From an uncultured bacterium (GTDB taxonomy: Bacteria > Planctomycetota > UBA1135 > UBA2386), in NCBI GenBank assembly GCA_937906475.1, contig CALCZA010000014.1, positions 1 through 52,465 of the forward strand: DNA of 52,465 nucleotides, read 5' to 3'. Every line of letters begins with the position of its first letter. The stretch's first letter is position 1. The notes beneath the pieces are model-generated. The model worked only from the letters and a program-made list of their open reading frames with translations, had not been told where the DNA came from and made no database searches. Below are positions 8,361 to 18,202 of this stretch, in pieces. Made by a program: the position numbers and the translations under genes.

Positions 8361-11300
8361 AACGGTTGATCGCGTTCTTGATACTGATTGGAGCCGGGGT
8401 TCTCGCCTTGTGGTTTGCGGTTGGCGATGAAGCGACCGTTCGCGCCAACGGCAAGGGTGGCGTCGACAATAATGCGCCCGCACCCAAGCGGCCCAAGCGG
8501 CCGCAGACACCCAGCGGTTCCGGGGTCCAACTCGGCAACAAGGATGGCGGTGCGAAGCTGTCCCAGCACGGCAAACTGGTTTATCCCAAGGATCGTGAGA
8601 TTCCGATCGGTGGCGGCCGCACCCGCAAGGAACGCGTCTTTGTGCTGCTCGCCGAGGACAGCCGTCCGGTCGGTGATGGGCTACAGCAACTGACCGACGT
8701 CTCGCTCAAGCTGTTCGACAAGGGCGTCCATGCAGTAACGATCATCGCGAGCGAAGCGTTCGTCGAGTTGGGTCGCGACCCGAACGGTGACCCGACTTTT
8801 GGTGAGCAGAAGAAGATCGAAGTGCGTGACTGCATCATCAGCGCGGAACCAGGCAGCCAATTGGACGGGCTGCGGCTAGAGCTCGGCGACGCAACGGTTG
8901 TCGTTGGCGACAATCTGGTGCAACTCAACACCGAGGCAACGCAGTTCGTCACAATGACGTTCGCAGGGCGGCAGTCGGTGAAGTTGACCGGTCGCGGCGC
9001 CACCGCACGACTGCCGCGCAGTTCGGAGAATGGCCTGCAGAAAGCCGAGATCACGATCCAGACCGACCCGGTGCTGACCGCCGAAGACTTGGTGGTGAAG
9101 GCCAACGGTCGCTTGCGCTACGTCGAGGACACAGTGACCGGTGCCGCGCAGATCTCGCTGGATGACAACGTCGAACTCAAGCTGACGCACGGCGCGCTGA
9201 AGATTCCTGGTATGCGTTCGGCGGATCTCAGCGATGCTGAGAAGAAGTCTGAGTCGACGATTCGAGGCGACCAATTCACGGGTTGGCTGCTGCGCAACAA
9301 GAACAAATCCATCAAGAGCGAGCCAGCCGACAAGACGCGCCGTGATCTCGGCTGGCAGCGGCTCGTCCTGATTGGGGCGCCGGCTACGATTGACGTTCCC
9401 GGCGTGCACGTGTCGACGCCGCGCATCATGGTACGCCCCGGTCCGCTTGGTGATCCATTCATCGTCACGACCCACGGCGGCGAATCGCGCATCGAGCAGA
9501 CCAAACTGTTCCCCGGCAGCCAACTTGGGGCGCCGGTTGTCACGACGTCACCGCGTCGCATCCACATCGCGCAGCCAGGCAACTCAGCCGGCGCACTGCA
9601 TCGCGCGATGGGCTTTCCCCAGTGGACGATTCGTTCGCTCGTACAACAGCAGATCGTCATCTACGAAGGTGCGGCCAAGTTCGAGAGCGGCACACGCAGG
9701 ATCACCGCCAGCGATGGCCTCGTCATCTACGGCCGTCCGAGTGGCGAGACGGGTGTCGTGCAGGGCTTTGGCGATGTCGAAGTGTTCGAAGCTGGCACAA
9801 TGGACCCCGTGACCGGCAAGCCGAGGCCGAACCTGATCGCCAAGGGCAACGACGGCATGGTGCTGACGATCGCCAAGGACCACCAGCAACTGCAACTCGG
9901 CCTCGCTAAGGACCAGAAGTCCACGCGGTGGCGCGAACATCGCTACAGCGTGACCTATGGCATGGCGTCGATGTCCGGCCTCGGAGCCTGCAAGGTCAGG
10001 CGCTCGGACGACCGCACGACGCTCGAACTGCGGGCGCCGTTCGATGAGATCCAGGCGGACTTCGCCGAGGAAGGCACCAAGCTTCGCAACGTTCGGCAGT
10101 TGCTCGCGACGCTCGAGGGCAAGGTCATCACTGACCTCGATGTCGGTGGGCTGCCGGTGCGGGCGACGTTCCAGAAGGAAGGAGAAGTGCTACAAGCTCA
10201 AGCGCCCCGCCTGCGTCAGATCGGTCCGCGATCGATGCGGTTACTGCCGATGGATCTAGATGAGTCCCCGTGGTCAGAAATGACGGAACTGGACCGCATG
10301 CCGCGCTTGTTACGCACGTGGCAGGAAGCCAAGAGTGACGGCCCGCTACGAGAACACTCGGTCGAAGTCGTCGGTCCGCGCATCGATGTGCACCACGCCG
10401 GCGGTCGCCACGCAATCATCGACGCGCATGCCCAAGGTGAAAACCTGCCGCGCATCTACGCCAAGATTCCCCAACCCGGATCGACAGAACCAGCGACGGT
10501 CACGTGTGCTGCCGTTCGCCTGCGGGTGCTGCCATTCGCTCTGCCAAAAGCAGTGCGCCGCATGCACTTCGGTGGTGCCAGTGGCCTTCTGCCCAATATC
10601 GTCATGCATTCGCTGGCGAAGCCGTGGGTGCTCGTCGACGACGTGCGCGATTTCCAGCTCGATGATGAACTGCAGGGCCACATCAGTGGATCCGGACACC
10701 GGCTATTTATCAGCCAAGGTGGCAAGGCGTTGCTGTTCGTCGGCAATGCGGACGCGCAGACTCCCGCCATCGTACGCCGTTCTTTCGACGGCCGCACAAT
10801 CGTAATGGAAGGCGCCCGCGTTCGGGTGAGCAATGACAGCGCCATGCGATTGGCTGCACTCGGTTCGTTTGATGATCGTTCGACATTTATGCCGCCAACG
10901 ATGACGTTGCACGAAGCCGGCTCGAACGGTCTCCTGTCCAACATGCGGGCAGTGTGCTTAGGCAATATCCAAGTCGACCCTGAAGCCGTGCGTTTCGGAG
11001 GTCCCGTCAAAGCCCATGGCTTGCGAGCCGATGGGCAGAGCGATCCGGATGGCATCAACATCGATGCCAAGAGACTGAGCATGCGCCGCATCACCAAGAG
11101 TGAGGGGCCGGCGTTCGCAATAGGCAATCCCGGGGACATCTCACTGATCGAAGGCGAGGACGTGGTGATCGACTGGACAAAGCTCGATGCGCGTGCCGCC
11201 GACATCAAGATCGATGTGCTGCGCGGCCACTGCACAGCGAGCGACCCAGCGGGAGCGATCGTGAAGCTTCCCGATGGCCGCACCCTTCGCTCGACCTGGG

Positions 11301-11458
11301 CATTCGTCAACTACAAGACGTGGTCGTTCCGAACGGGCGCCAGCAGTGTTGTGCAACCCAAACCGGACACCTCGGCTCCCGATGCAACGAGTCCCGGCGC
11401 AACCAAGCCAAGCGCGACGATCGCGACCAGTGGTTCAGGCCAGGAAGGTCAACAGTGA
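8357..11458 (+). CDS. Very large LptC/LptA-like (OstA-fold) periplasmic protein
   Basis: A 1033-residue protein anchored by one N-terminal helix (about residues 3-21, starting MKRLIAFLILIGAGVLALWF), with all the rest predicted to be periplasmic. The start is a GTG overlapping the kdsC stop. The body is a long series of beta-rich stretches such as VIYEGAAKFESGTRRITASD and LVVKANGRLRYVEDT, which resemble LptA/LptC/OstA-N strands that form the lipid bridge. In Proteobacteria kdsD-kdsC-lptC-lptA is the standard order, so position supports a role in carrying LPS to LptD, but the length is several times that of LptC plus LptA. Exact domain count cannot be set by eye. The C-terminus is a Pro/Ser/Ala-rich tail. 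Confidence 0.7.
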   Translation: MKRLIAFLILIGAGVLALWFAVGDEATVRANGKGGVDNNAPAPKRPKRPQTPSGSGVQLGNKDGGAKLSQHGKLVYPKDREIPIGGGRTRKERVFVLLAEDSRPVGDGLQQLTDVSLKLFDKGVHAVTIIASEAFVELGRDPNGDPTFGEQKKIEVRDCIISAEPGSQLDGLRLELGDATVVVGDNLVQLNTEATQFVTMTFAGRQSVKLTGRGATARLPRSSENGLQKAEITIQTDPVLTAEDLVVKANGRLRYVEDTVTGAAQISLDDNVELKLTHGALKIPGMRSADLSDAEKKSESTIRGDQFTGWLLRNKNKSIKSEPADKTRRDLGWQRLVLIGAPATIDVPGVHVSTPRIMVRPGPLGDPFIVTTHGGESRIEQTKLFPGSQLGAPVVTTSPRRIHIAQPGNSAGALHRAMGFPQWTIRSLVQQQIVIYEGAAKFESGTRRITASDGLVIYGRPSGETGVVQGFGDVEVFEAGTMDPVTGKPRPNLIAKGNDGMVLTIAKDHQQLQLGLAKDQKSTRWREHRYSVTYGMASMSGLGACKVRRSDDRTTLELRAPFDEIQADFAEEGTKLRNVRQLLATLEGKVITDLDVGGLPVRATFQKEGEVLQAQAPRLRQIGPRSMRLLPMDLDESPWSEMTELDRMPRLLRTWQEAKSDGPLREHSVEVVGPRIDVHHAGGRHAIIDAHAQGENLPRIYAKIPQPGSTEPATVTCAAVRLRVLPFALPKAVRRMHFGGASGLLPNIVMHSLAKPWVLVDDVRDFQLDDELQGHISGSGHRLFISQGGKALLFVGNADAQTPAIVRRSFDGRTIVMEGARVRVSNDSAMRLAALGSFDDRSTFMPPTMTLHEAGSNGLLSNMRAVCLGNIQVDPEAVRFGGPVKAHGLRADGQSDPDGINIDAKRLSMRRITKSEGPAFAIGNPGDISLIEGEDVVIDWTKLDARAADIKIDVLRGHCTASDPAGAIVKLPDGRTLRSTWAFVNYKTWSFRTGASSVVQPKPDTSAPDATSPGATKPSATIATSGSGQEGQQ

Positions 11459-14100
11459 GTGGCAAGAGGCGCGGCGAGCGCAACAGGAGAGGGCGCACCA
11501 GTAGCGCGCGCATCACAAGCAATCGTCCCGAACGCAGCATGCACTCGCTCGCAGCCGCACTGCTAAGTTCGATCGTCGCGACAACGGTCACGGCTCAAGA
11601 CCCAACGAAACCACCAACCGGCGTCGCACAAGATCCGGCTGCGCCGACCGTCGTCAACGACTACCAGTTCGACAACGCCGGCAGTGCCGGTCGACAGAGC
11701 GACGACTATTACGAGTTCCACTACCAAGGTGGCTTCCGGCTCAAGGTTCCCAAGCTCGGCCTGTATGTGCGCGGCGAAAACTTGCTGATCCTCAATGACC
11801 TCGAGGCAACCCGCGCGCAGTTCGAAGCCAACAAATCGTCCGGCTTGCCGACGCGCGGCATCTCTTCGCCAGCACCTCGACGGCGACTGTCGTCGGCAGC
11901 GATTCGAGAGCGGCTAGAACGTGCCTTGAGCGCCGTAGGCCGCAAGCAAGGCCTCCCGGACAAGATCCTCGATACCGACGCGCTCAACCTGTTCCGCTAC
12001 CTCTACTGCGAGGGTGGCATCGTCGTTGTGCAAGACGGCATAGAAGTGCTGCGCTGCGATCGCATGTGGATATCGCCAATCGATGACCGGGTGGTCGTCG
12101 AGAACGCCGAACTCCGCTACATCACTGGCACCGGTGCAACTCAACAGACACTGGTCGTGCGTGGCCCACGTCTCGTCAAGCAAGGTGGTCGCTGGATTGG
12201 CACGGACTTGGTGCTGACCACATGCACCGCCGACCAACCACACGCTGCGCTTGCCGTACGCGAAGCAGAGATCATTGAGCGGCCAGGCGAGTTCGAAGTG
12301 ATTTCACGCGGTCAGACGCTGCAAATCGGCGGCACCAATGTCCTACCGATGCCCGATGCCCGGGTCTTTACCGGCAGCCAAAGTCAGTTCCCGATCAAGA
12401 GCCTGACCGCGGGCTACTCCACTCGCCTCGGTGCACAGCTTGGCGTGTTGATGGGCTTGCCATGGAACACGACCGGTGGCGCATTGCACAACTGGGTCAC
12501 CGGTCGACCAGCCAACGAGTTCCGCGGCGACTGGGAGTTTGGCTTCGGCTGGATTGAAGAGCGTGGCCACCCACTCGAAGGGGCGCTGACCTACGGCGTG
12601 CCAGGTCTCTACGAAGGTCGCACCGAGGGCTACTACCTCGACGATGGCGGCATCAACTTGCGCGAGATCAAGCGCAACATTGATGAGAGCGTTATTGGCA
12701 ACGGCCAGCGCACGGTGATGCGCAGCCAAAACCGGTTCTACGTCGGCGGCGACCACAAAGGCCAGAACACCCACGTCGATCTGGTTGCGTTCCATGCATC
12801 TGATGCGGGGGCTTACCCCGAGTTCTACCAGGCCGCCTACCGCAGCAATGAAGTGCCGGAGACGAGCGCCTACCTGCACCATGCAAGTGGCAACCAACTG
12901 CTGACGGTCGGGGCTCGATTCAACGCCAACGACTTCAGCTACCGCAGCGACCGCTACCTCGCGACTCGCTTCATCGAAGAGTTACCGGTCATAACCTACC
13001 AGTGGCTGGCGCAACCAATCGCCGAGACGCCGTGGCACACGCCAGTCGTGGTCGATATCGAAACGCAGATTGGCCAACGCCGCAGCGACTACGATGACCT
13101 CTCCGGGATACGCATCAGCGACCGCACGCTGCGCGCCGACCAACACATAGAGTTCTCGACGCCATTCCACTTTCGTGGCTTCAACTTCCGCCCCTACTTC
13201 AGCAGCCGAGGCACGTTCTACGACGAGACGCCCGCCGGCACGAGTGAAGAACGCATTGCGCTCGAAGCTGGCTTCCAAGTTGGCACGCGCCTGTCGAACA
13301 CGTGGCACTCCGTCGACGAGAACGGCAAATCCAATTCCGTGCGCCACGTCATTGCACCTCGGTTGACATATCGCAACCGCTACCACGTCGACGACCAACC
13401 CGACTCGTTCTTCCAATACGACAACGTCAACCCGCAGCGTTTGTCGCAACTCGGCTACGACACGATTGACCTGCTGTCCGAACGCGAACTTGTGCGCTTC
13501 GAGGTTCGCAATCTCTTTCAGCACATGGTTGAGACGCCGAATGGTCGCCAACCGCGTGACTTTGTTGCCGTCGACTTCGCCCAGGATCTACTGCCTAACA
13601 GCAATCGCGACAATCGCGGCGAAGAGCTCGGGCTGTTCTTCTACGACGTGGGGTTACGACCGACCACCGACTGGTTGCCGTTCGACAACTTCGTACTCGG
13701 AGTCTATGGGGATCTCGATTGGGCGCGCGGCATGCAGACGCTCGACACCGAGATGCGATTCGGCGAGGTGCTCGGCCTCAATTGGATCGTCGCATACCGC
13801 GAAGACACGACTGCCGACGGCGCGCTAGCAGTCACAGCCAGCACCGACCTATTCGATCGCTGGTCGGTGTTTGGCCGCGCCCAACGAGACCTCGAACGCG
13901 ACGAATGGCTGGCCTACGTGTTCGGCCTGCGCCGCAACGACCATGATTGGTCGATTGCATTGACGGCGGTCTACAACCCATTCGTCGATGAGACGACTTT
14001 CCGGATCGAGTTTGAGCCGCGCTTTGGCCGCACTAAGCGGCAGCGAGTCGACCGCTTTGGCGATTCGGGTATAGGCGACTCGTCGCGAGTCACTTACTAA
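11455..14100 (+). CDS. lptD: LPS assembly outer-membrane protein LptD-like
   Basis: Probable outer-membrane barrel that inserts LPS into the outer leaflet. The GTG at 11455 overlaps the previous stop as GTGA and has AGGAAGG five to six bases upstream, giving 881 residues. A basic stretch of about 28 residues comes before a signal peptide (MHSLAAALLSSIVATTVTAQ), so initiation at the internal ATG at 11539 is the alternative. Residues about 130-300 resemble an OstA/LptA-like domain (VVVQDGIEVLRCDRMWI, VENAELRYITG). The remainder has the alternating aromatic and polar pattern of a large barrel. Its place at the end of kdsD-kdsC-lptC/A supports the call. I see no clear paired cysteines like those of E. 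coli LptD. Confidence 0.8.
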   Translation: MSGKRRGERNRRGRTSSARITSNRPERSMHSLAAALLSSIVATTVTAQDPTKPPTGVAQDPAAPTVVNDYQFDNAGSAGRQSDDYYEFHYQGGFRLKVPKLGLYVRGENLLILNDLEATRAQFEANKSSGLPTRGISSPAPRRRLSSAAIRERLERALSAVGRKQGLPDKILDTDALNLFRYLYCEGGIVVVQDGIEVLRCDRMWISPIDDRVVVENAELRYITGTGATQQTLVVRGPRLVKQGGRWIGTDLVLTTCTADQPHAALAVREAEIIERPGEFEVISRGQTLQIGGTNVLPMPDARVFTGSQSQFPIKSLTAGYSTRLGAQLGVLMGLPWNTTGGALHNWVTGRPANEFRGDWEFGFGWIEERGHPLEGALTYGVPGLYEGRTEGYYLDDGGINLREIKRNIDESVIGNGQRTVMRSQNRFYVGGDHKGQNTHVDLVAFHASDAGAYPEFYQAAYRSNEVPETSAYLHHASGNQLLTVGARFNANDFSYRSDRYLATRFIEELPVITYQWLAQPIAETPWHTPVVVDIETQIGQRRSDYDDLSGIRISDRTLRADQHIEFSTPFHFRGFNFRPYFSSRGTFYDETPAGTSEERIALEAGFQVGTRLSNTWHSVDENGKSNSVRHVIAPRLTYRNRYHVDDQPDSFFQYDNVNPQRLSQLGYDTIDLLSERELVRFEVRNLFQHMVETPNGRQPRDFVAVDFAQDLLPNSNRDNRGEELGLFFYDVGLRPTTDWLPFDNFVLGVYGDLDWARGMQTLDTEMRFGEVLGLNWIVAYREDTTADGALAVTASTDLFDRWSVFGRAQRDLERDEWLAYVFGLRRNDHDWSIALTAVYNPFVDETTFRIEFEPRFGRTKRQRVDRFGDSGIGDSSRVTY

Positions 14101-14119
14101 TCGCTCGGCGGTCAGGTCA

Positions 14120-14139
14120 GGCGGGAGGCGCCCCCCGCC
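14120..14139. terminator. GC-rich hairpin between convergent genes
   Basis: GGCGGG pairs with CCCGCC (14134-14139) around a loop that itself contains the palindrome GGCGCC. It lies between the stops of lptD (plus) and the DUF481 gene (minus), where a shared terminator is expected. No T tract follows on either strand. Confidence 0.5.
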
Positions 14140-14152
14140 CGCTCACTTCTAC

Positions 14153-15196
14153 TTAGAAGGACCAGCCAACCGACAGCACCAAGCGCTGGTCACCGCGCTT
14201 GAAACCCGGCGACGGCGTGTTGTCGTAGTCGAACACGTGCGTCACGGTCGCGACCATGCTCTTGGCCAGCGTTGTTTGCAGTTCTGTCGTGACCTGGCAG
14301 TAGATGTCCTCCTTGTTCTCGAGCGACGGGAACGCTTCGGCGCGATGCACCAACTTCGTGGTATCGCTGAGCGGGTGCTCGTAGCGGTACGCGACCCTTG
14401 CTGCGAGGTAGTCCGTCGAAGTCGGGTTCGGCGCAGCAACCACGCGGTAGCTCTCGTTGAAGTAAGACAAGCCAACTTCGAACAGGAGCAGGTCTTTGCC
14501 ATCGTCGATCAGCGTGTAACCGATACCAGAGCCAACGGTGTAGCGCAGTTCGAGGTTGGCGATCGTGTCGCCAAGTACACGAGACGTCGCCAACATGTAG
14601 GACTTGTCGGACAGGTAGTAGTCGTACTTGAGGCCACCGCCGACGCGGCGTTGGGTTAGGATATAGCCGCTGCTTGAGGCGTTCGCTGCCGAGCGATCCT
14701 TGTTCTCACCGTAGCTCCAGGCGGCATCGACCGTGATGCGGTCGGTTGGGCTGCGCAACGAAGCATCGAACGCGAGGCCGGCCTGACGCGTTTCGGTGTT
14801 ACCCGTGGTGCTCACACCAGTGAAGTTCAATGAGCCTGTCCACGAAGGATCGACGTGTGTCGGCGGGTTGATCATGCCGAGGTTGTCGAGCGGCAACGAC
14901 GACGTCTCGCCACCTTCGAGGCGTAGGCTGCCGCCTTCAATGCCAACAATGCGGCGTTGCCACACGTCGCCGCTCTTGGTCTTGAGCGTGACTGATTCGC
15001 CGGTGACAAGGTCACTGACACTGGCGATCGGAACGATGATGTCGGCGAGCAACGGTGACTTGATGGTCACCTTGCCACCGGCCATCGACGTGATCTTGCC
15101 AGTGATAACATCACCGTTGGAGAGAGTGATTTTGTCTTGGGCGAACGCCCCGACAGAGAGAGCCGCAATCGCGGCAACAAGGAGAAGGATTCTCAT
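14153..15196 (-). CDS. DUF481-family outer-membrane protein
   Basis: A 347-residue secreted protein. The ATG at 15196 opens directly into a signal peptide (MRILLLVAAIAALSVGAFAQ). Residues about 20-110 form a small beta domain with the pattern ITLSNGDVITGKITSMAGG and VTLKTKSGDVWQRRIVG, similar to the leader domain often found before DUF481. From about residue 125 the sequence is a barrel of alternating strands (SWTGSLNFTGVSTTGNTETR, GLKYDYYLSDKSYMLATSRV) that ends in SVGWSF with the terminal Phe typical of outer-membrane barrels. Function of the family is unknown, with salt-stress links in some species. It is transcribed toward lptD. Confidence 0.82.
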   Translation of the reverse strand: MRILLLVAAIAALSVGAFAQDKITLSNGDVITGKITSMAGGKVTIKSPLLADIIVPIASVSDLVTGESVTLKTKSGDVWQRRIVGIEGGSLRLEGGETSSLPLDNLGMINPPTHVDPSWTGSLNFTGVSTTGNTETRQAGLAFDASLRSPTDRITVDAAWSYGENKDRSAANASSSGYILTQRRVGGGLKYDYYLSDKSYMLATSRVLGDTIANLELRYTVGSGIGYTLIDDGKDLLLFEVGLSYFNESYRVVAAPNPTSTDYLAARVAYRYEHPLSDTTKLVHRAEAFPSLENKEDIYCQVTTELQTTLAKSMVATVTHVFDYDNTPSPGFKRGDQRLVLSVGWSF

Positions 15197-15322
15197 GACT
15201 AGATTTGAAGCAGCACAATATTCTGGGAGCTTCACCAGACGGCAAGCAGAAACACTGCTAAGCCCAACATGCTAGTTCCCGCCATTGCGTGAACTCCGAG
15301 CAGGTAGGGTAAGCTCTATTTC

Positions 15323-15901
15323 ATGACCAGCAGCGACGGCGACACGATCGGAGCACCAGTCGTTGCTCGCGCGACGCGGCGCAACTTCGGCACTTGGTTA
15401 CGGGAAATGCCGCGCTGGAAGAAAATCGCGACGAGCATCGCCCTCACGGCGACAGTCACCGGTGGGGTCATTACATTGATCACCGGCGATGCGACTCCCA
15501 CCGACACGGTTACCGGCAACCTGTCGGGATTAAATGCCACATTGATCGCCGAGCAGGGCGGCAACGGAACGGAATCAAGCGCCACAGCAGCAGCAGAGCC
15601 CGCATCGAAAGGGATCTTCCGGCTCGGATTCAGTTTCATCGCCGGTTTCAGCATCGGCATATTCTTGCGCGCCGTGCTCAAGCTCGCCGCGATCGTGCTC
15701 GGCTTCTGGCTCATCGTGACGTTCTTGCTCGCGTATGCCGAACTGATGACCGTCGAGTGGGATCAGATCGATGCGCTGTGGAACCAGTTCGTCGGCTCGA
15801 TCGAAAGCGAGTGGGGCAACTTCCAAGCGTTCATGCTCGGCAGCTTGCCGGCAACTGGCTTGGCCGCAACCGGGATCGTGATCGGGCTCAAGCGGCACTA
15901 G
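15323..15901 (+). CDS. FUN14-like membrane protein
   Basis: A 192-residue membrane protein. It has a basic N-terminus, a first helix at about residues 35-52, a Gly/Thr/Ala-rich linker, and a C-terminal half with closely spaced helices: GFSFIAGFSIGIFLRAVLKLAAIVLG, a charged stretch (MTVEWDQIDALWNQFVGSIE), and a last Gly/Ala-rich helix ending in a basic tail. The Gly-rich first helix, the polar middle and the Gly-rich final helix resemble the FUN14 family, which includes the mitochondrial mitophagy receptor FUNDC1. Bacterial members have no known role. The family call rests on pattern only. Confidence 0.5.
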   Translation: MTSSDGDTIGAPVVARATRRNFGTWLREMPRWKKIATSIALTATVTGGVITLITGDATPTDTVTGNLSGLNATLIAEQGGNGTESSATAAAEPASKGIFRLGFSFIAGFSIGIFLRAVLKLAAIVLGFWLIVTFLLAYAELMTVEWDQIDALWNQFVGSIESEWGNFQAFMLGSLPATGLAATGIVIGLKRH

Positions 15902-16042
15902 TCGCTAGCCGCAACCGCACCTAGCTTCGTCATGAAGAGACGCCGTGCAACATTCTGAACGGTGCACTGGAGCGATCGAGACACAAGCGTCCGTGCCAAT
16001 GTCAGGCACCGGTTGGGTTGCTCCCTGTTACCGCAAAGACAG

Positions 16043-17635
16043 CTAGAGGCTGTCGAGGTACTTGCCAGGCTCGTAGTTACCTAGGTCCAGGATCTTGGTG
16101 CAGACACGATCGAGGAAGTAGCGGTCGTGGGAGACGATCACCATGCAACCAGGGAAGTTGTTGATGCCTTCTTCGAGGACACGGAGCGTGTCGAGGTCGA
16201 GGTCGTTGGTCGGTTCGTCCAACAGAATCACGTTGCCGCCACGGCGCAGCATCTTGGCGAGTTGCACACGGTTTCGTTGACCACCGGATAGGGATCCGAC
16301 CTTCTGCTGTTGGTCTGGACCAGTGAAGTTGAACTTGGCCACGTAACTGCGACTGTTCATCTCCTGCTTACCGAGTCGGATGATGTCCTGGCTGTCGGCG
16401 ATCTCCTCCCAGACGGTTCTGTCGGGATCGAGCGTTTCGCGCTCCTGGTCGACGTGGCACAACTCAACCGTCTTGCCAACCGTCACCTTGCCGTCCTGCG
16501 GCTCGAGCTTGCCCGTGATCAACTTCAGGCAGGTGGTCTTGCCGGTGCCGTTCGGACCAACGATGCCGAGGATGTCGCCCGGTTGCATGTCGAACGACAT
16601 GTTCTCGAGGACATTGTGGTCGCCATCGTAGGAGAAGTGCACCCGCTCAAAACGAATGATGGTGTCGCCCAGACGCTTGCCAGCCGGGATCTGCAGTTCA
16701 ACGCTGTCTTCGGACTGCTCGACCTCGGTCGAAATCATCTTGTCGTAGTTCTTCAGACGCGACTTGTTCTTGGTCGCGCGCGCCTTCGGATTCATGCGAA
16801 TCCACTCGAGCTCGCGATCGAGGAACTTGGCGCGCTTCTGCTGCGACTGCTCTTGCTGCGCCATCCGCTTACTGCGCTGGATCAGGTATTGGGAGTAGTT
16901 GCCCTCGTAAGGAATCGCGCGGCCGTGCCACACTTCGAGCATCCAACCGACAACGTTGTCGAGGAAGAAGCGATCGTGCGTGATGACAACGACGGTGCCC
17001 TTGTAGTCGGCGAGCGTCTCTTCCAACCAACGAACGGTTTCGACGTCCAAGTGGTTGGTCGGTTCGTCGAGCAGGAGCAAGTCGGGTTGCTCGAGCAGCG
17101 TGCGACAAAGCGCGACACGACGTCGTTCACCACCACTACATTCCGACACCATCTTGTCGCCGGCCGGCAGGTGCAACTTAGTCATCGCGGTCTCGACATG
17201 ACGGTCGAGCTCCCACGCGTCCTTGGCTTCGATCTCGCCTTGCAGCCGCTCGAACTCGGCCATGACCTTGTCCATCTCCTTCTCCGGGAGATCTTCGCCG
17301 AGCTTCATGCTGACGTCTTCGTGCGCCTTCAGCAGGTTACGAATCGGCTCAACAGCCTTCTCAACGTTGTCGCGGACGGACAGGGTTTCAAGCAGCGTCG
17401 GTTCCTGCGGCACGTAGCCAACGGTCATGCCGTCGGCGAGGCGCGCGACACCTTCGAACTCCGTGTCCTGACCGGACATGATCCGCATCAGGGTCGACTT
17501 GCCCGCGCCGTTCTGGCCAATGACGCCGATCTTGGCGCCATAGTTGAACACGAGGCTCACGTCGTTCAGGACGGGCTTCTTGTTATCGTAGCTCTTGGTG
17601 AGTTGCTCGACGGCAAAGATGGGCTTGTCGCTCAT
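16043..17635 (-). CDS. ettA: Energy-dependent translational throttle ABC-F ATPase
   Basis: A soluble ABC-F protein that binds the ribosomal E site and couples ATP state to the first peptide bond. The 530 residues hold two ATPase domains: Walker A GQNGAGKST, signature CSGGERRRVAL and Walker B LLLLDEPTNHLD in the first; GPNGTGKTT, LSGGQRNRVQLAKML and VILLDEPTNDLD in the second. Between them lies the basic P-site tRNA interaction motif (RELEWIRMNPKARATKNKSR), which marks EttA among ABC-F proteins. I used the ATG at 17635 (MSDKPIFAVEQLTKSYD), which matches EttA N-termini. The gene stands alone. Confidence 0.95.
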   Translation of the reverse strand: MSDKPIFAVEQLTKSYDNKKPVLNDVSLVFNYGAKIGVIGQNGAGKSTLMRIMSGQDTEFEGVARLADGMTVGYVPQEPTLLETLSVRDNVEKAVEPIRNLLKAHEDVSMKLGEDLPEKEMDKVMAEFERLQGEIEAKDAWELDRHVETAMTKLHLPAGDKMVSECSGGERRRVALCRTLLEQPDLLLLDEPTNHLDVETVRWLEETLADYKGTVVVITHDRFFLDNVVGWMLEVWHGRAIPYEGNYSQYLIQRSKRMAQQEQSQQKRAKFLDRELEWIRMNPKARATKNKSRLKNYDKMISTEVEQSEDSVELQIPAGKRLGDTIIRFERVHFSYDGDHNVLENMSFDMQPGDILGIVGPNGTGKTTCLKLITGKLEPQDGKVTVGKTVELCHVDQERETLDPDRTVWEEIADSQDIIRLGKQEMNSRSYVAKFNFTGPDQQQKVGSLSGGQRNRVQLAKMLRRGGNVILLDEPTNDLDLDTLRVLEEGINNFPGCMVIVSHDRYFLDRVCTKILDLGNYEPGKYLDSL

Positions 17636-18202
17636 GGGGGCAAGCAGCTTACCGATGCGCAAATCGGTTTCTAGGCGCGACAGGCACCCATCTGCATCCA
17701 GCGACGGTTTCTACCAATTTTATCGAGCCGCTTAGGCTCGCGAATGATCGCTATCAGCCGGTGCGTCATGAATGCGATGCCCGGCGTATTGCCCTCGCAA
17801 AACGGGGTCGAAACGCCAGCAATCCTGGCCAGCTCGGTCATAACGGCCTCCGGAGCACATCCCCCGGGAGTTAGCCACCGTAAGAACTCTGTCTGGCGCA
17901 ATGACCGTCCCACTGCCGAGCGGGCGGGTCTAGTCGTTGTAAATCAGCACCACCGAATCCAACGACCCCACAGCCACACCCGGCGGCGCCTGGTCCTCAA
18001 ACTGCTTCTGTGGGCAACGAAGGTCGGGTTTACCCCCTAATCAAAACCTGGTTTGGGTGCTGATTAGGGCATCGTGCAGCTGCTACTGAAATGAGACTGT
18101 GCAACCAGGCCGGCCAGAATAGACCGAACTGAAAGACGAATCATGTTCTCGGCGTTGTAGCGGAAGGCCATCTGAATCGGTTCTCGTTATGCTCCTCGAT
18201 CC
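17636..18202. other. Gene-poor region between ettA and the TatA-like gene
   Basis: About 570 bases without a gene I can support; short frames on both strands (for example 17671-17913 minus) resemble nothing. It holds a 6-bp hairpin CGAGCC/GGCTCG at 17724-17740. On the minus strand this is followed at once by TAAAAT, a good -10 match for ettA, but no convincing -35 lies before it. The other clear element is the 9-bp inverted repeat at 18035-18069. Confidence 0.5.
18035..18069. repeat. 9-bp perfect inverted repeat with nested palindrome
   Basis: CCCTAATCA at 18035-18043 is the exact reverse complement of TGATTAGGG at 18061-18069. The 17-base spacer begins with its own short palindrome, AAACCTGGTTT. 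It lies 134 bases before the TatA-like start. It could be an operator, an RNA leader hairpin or a remnant of something lost; there is no T tract. Confidence 0.5.

Noticed and set aside
16310..17674. 454-codon open frame on the plus strand
   Set aside because: It lies fully antisense to ettA, whose motifs are clear. Its composition is that of a mirror frame of a GC-rich gene.
17671..17913. 80-codon frame on the minus strand as a gene
   Set aside because: No family likeness, no ribosome site and no codon bias beyond the background of this gap.
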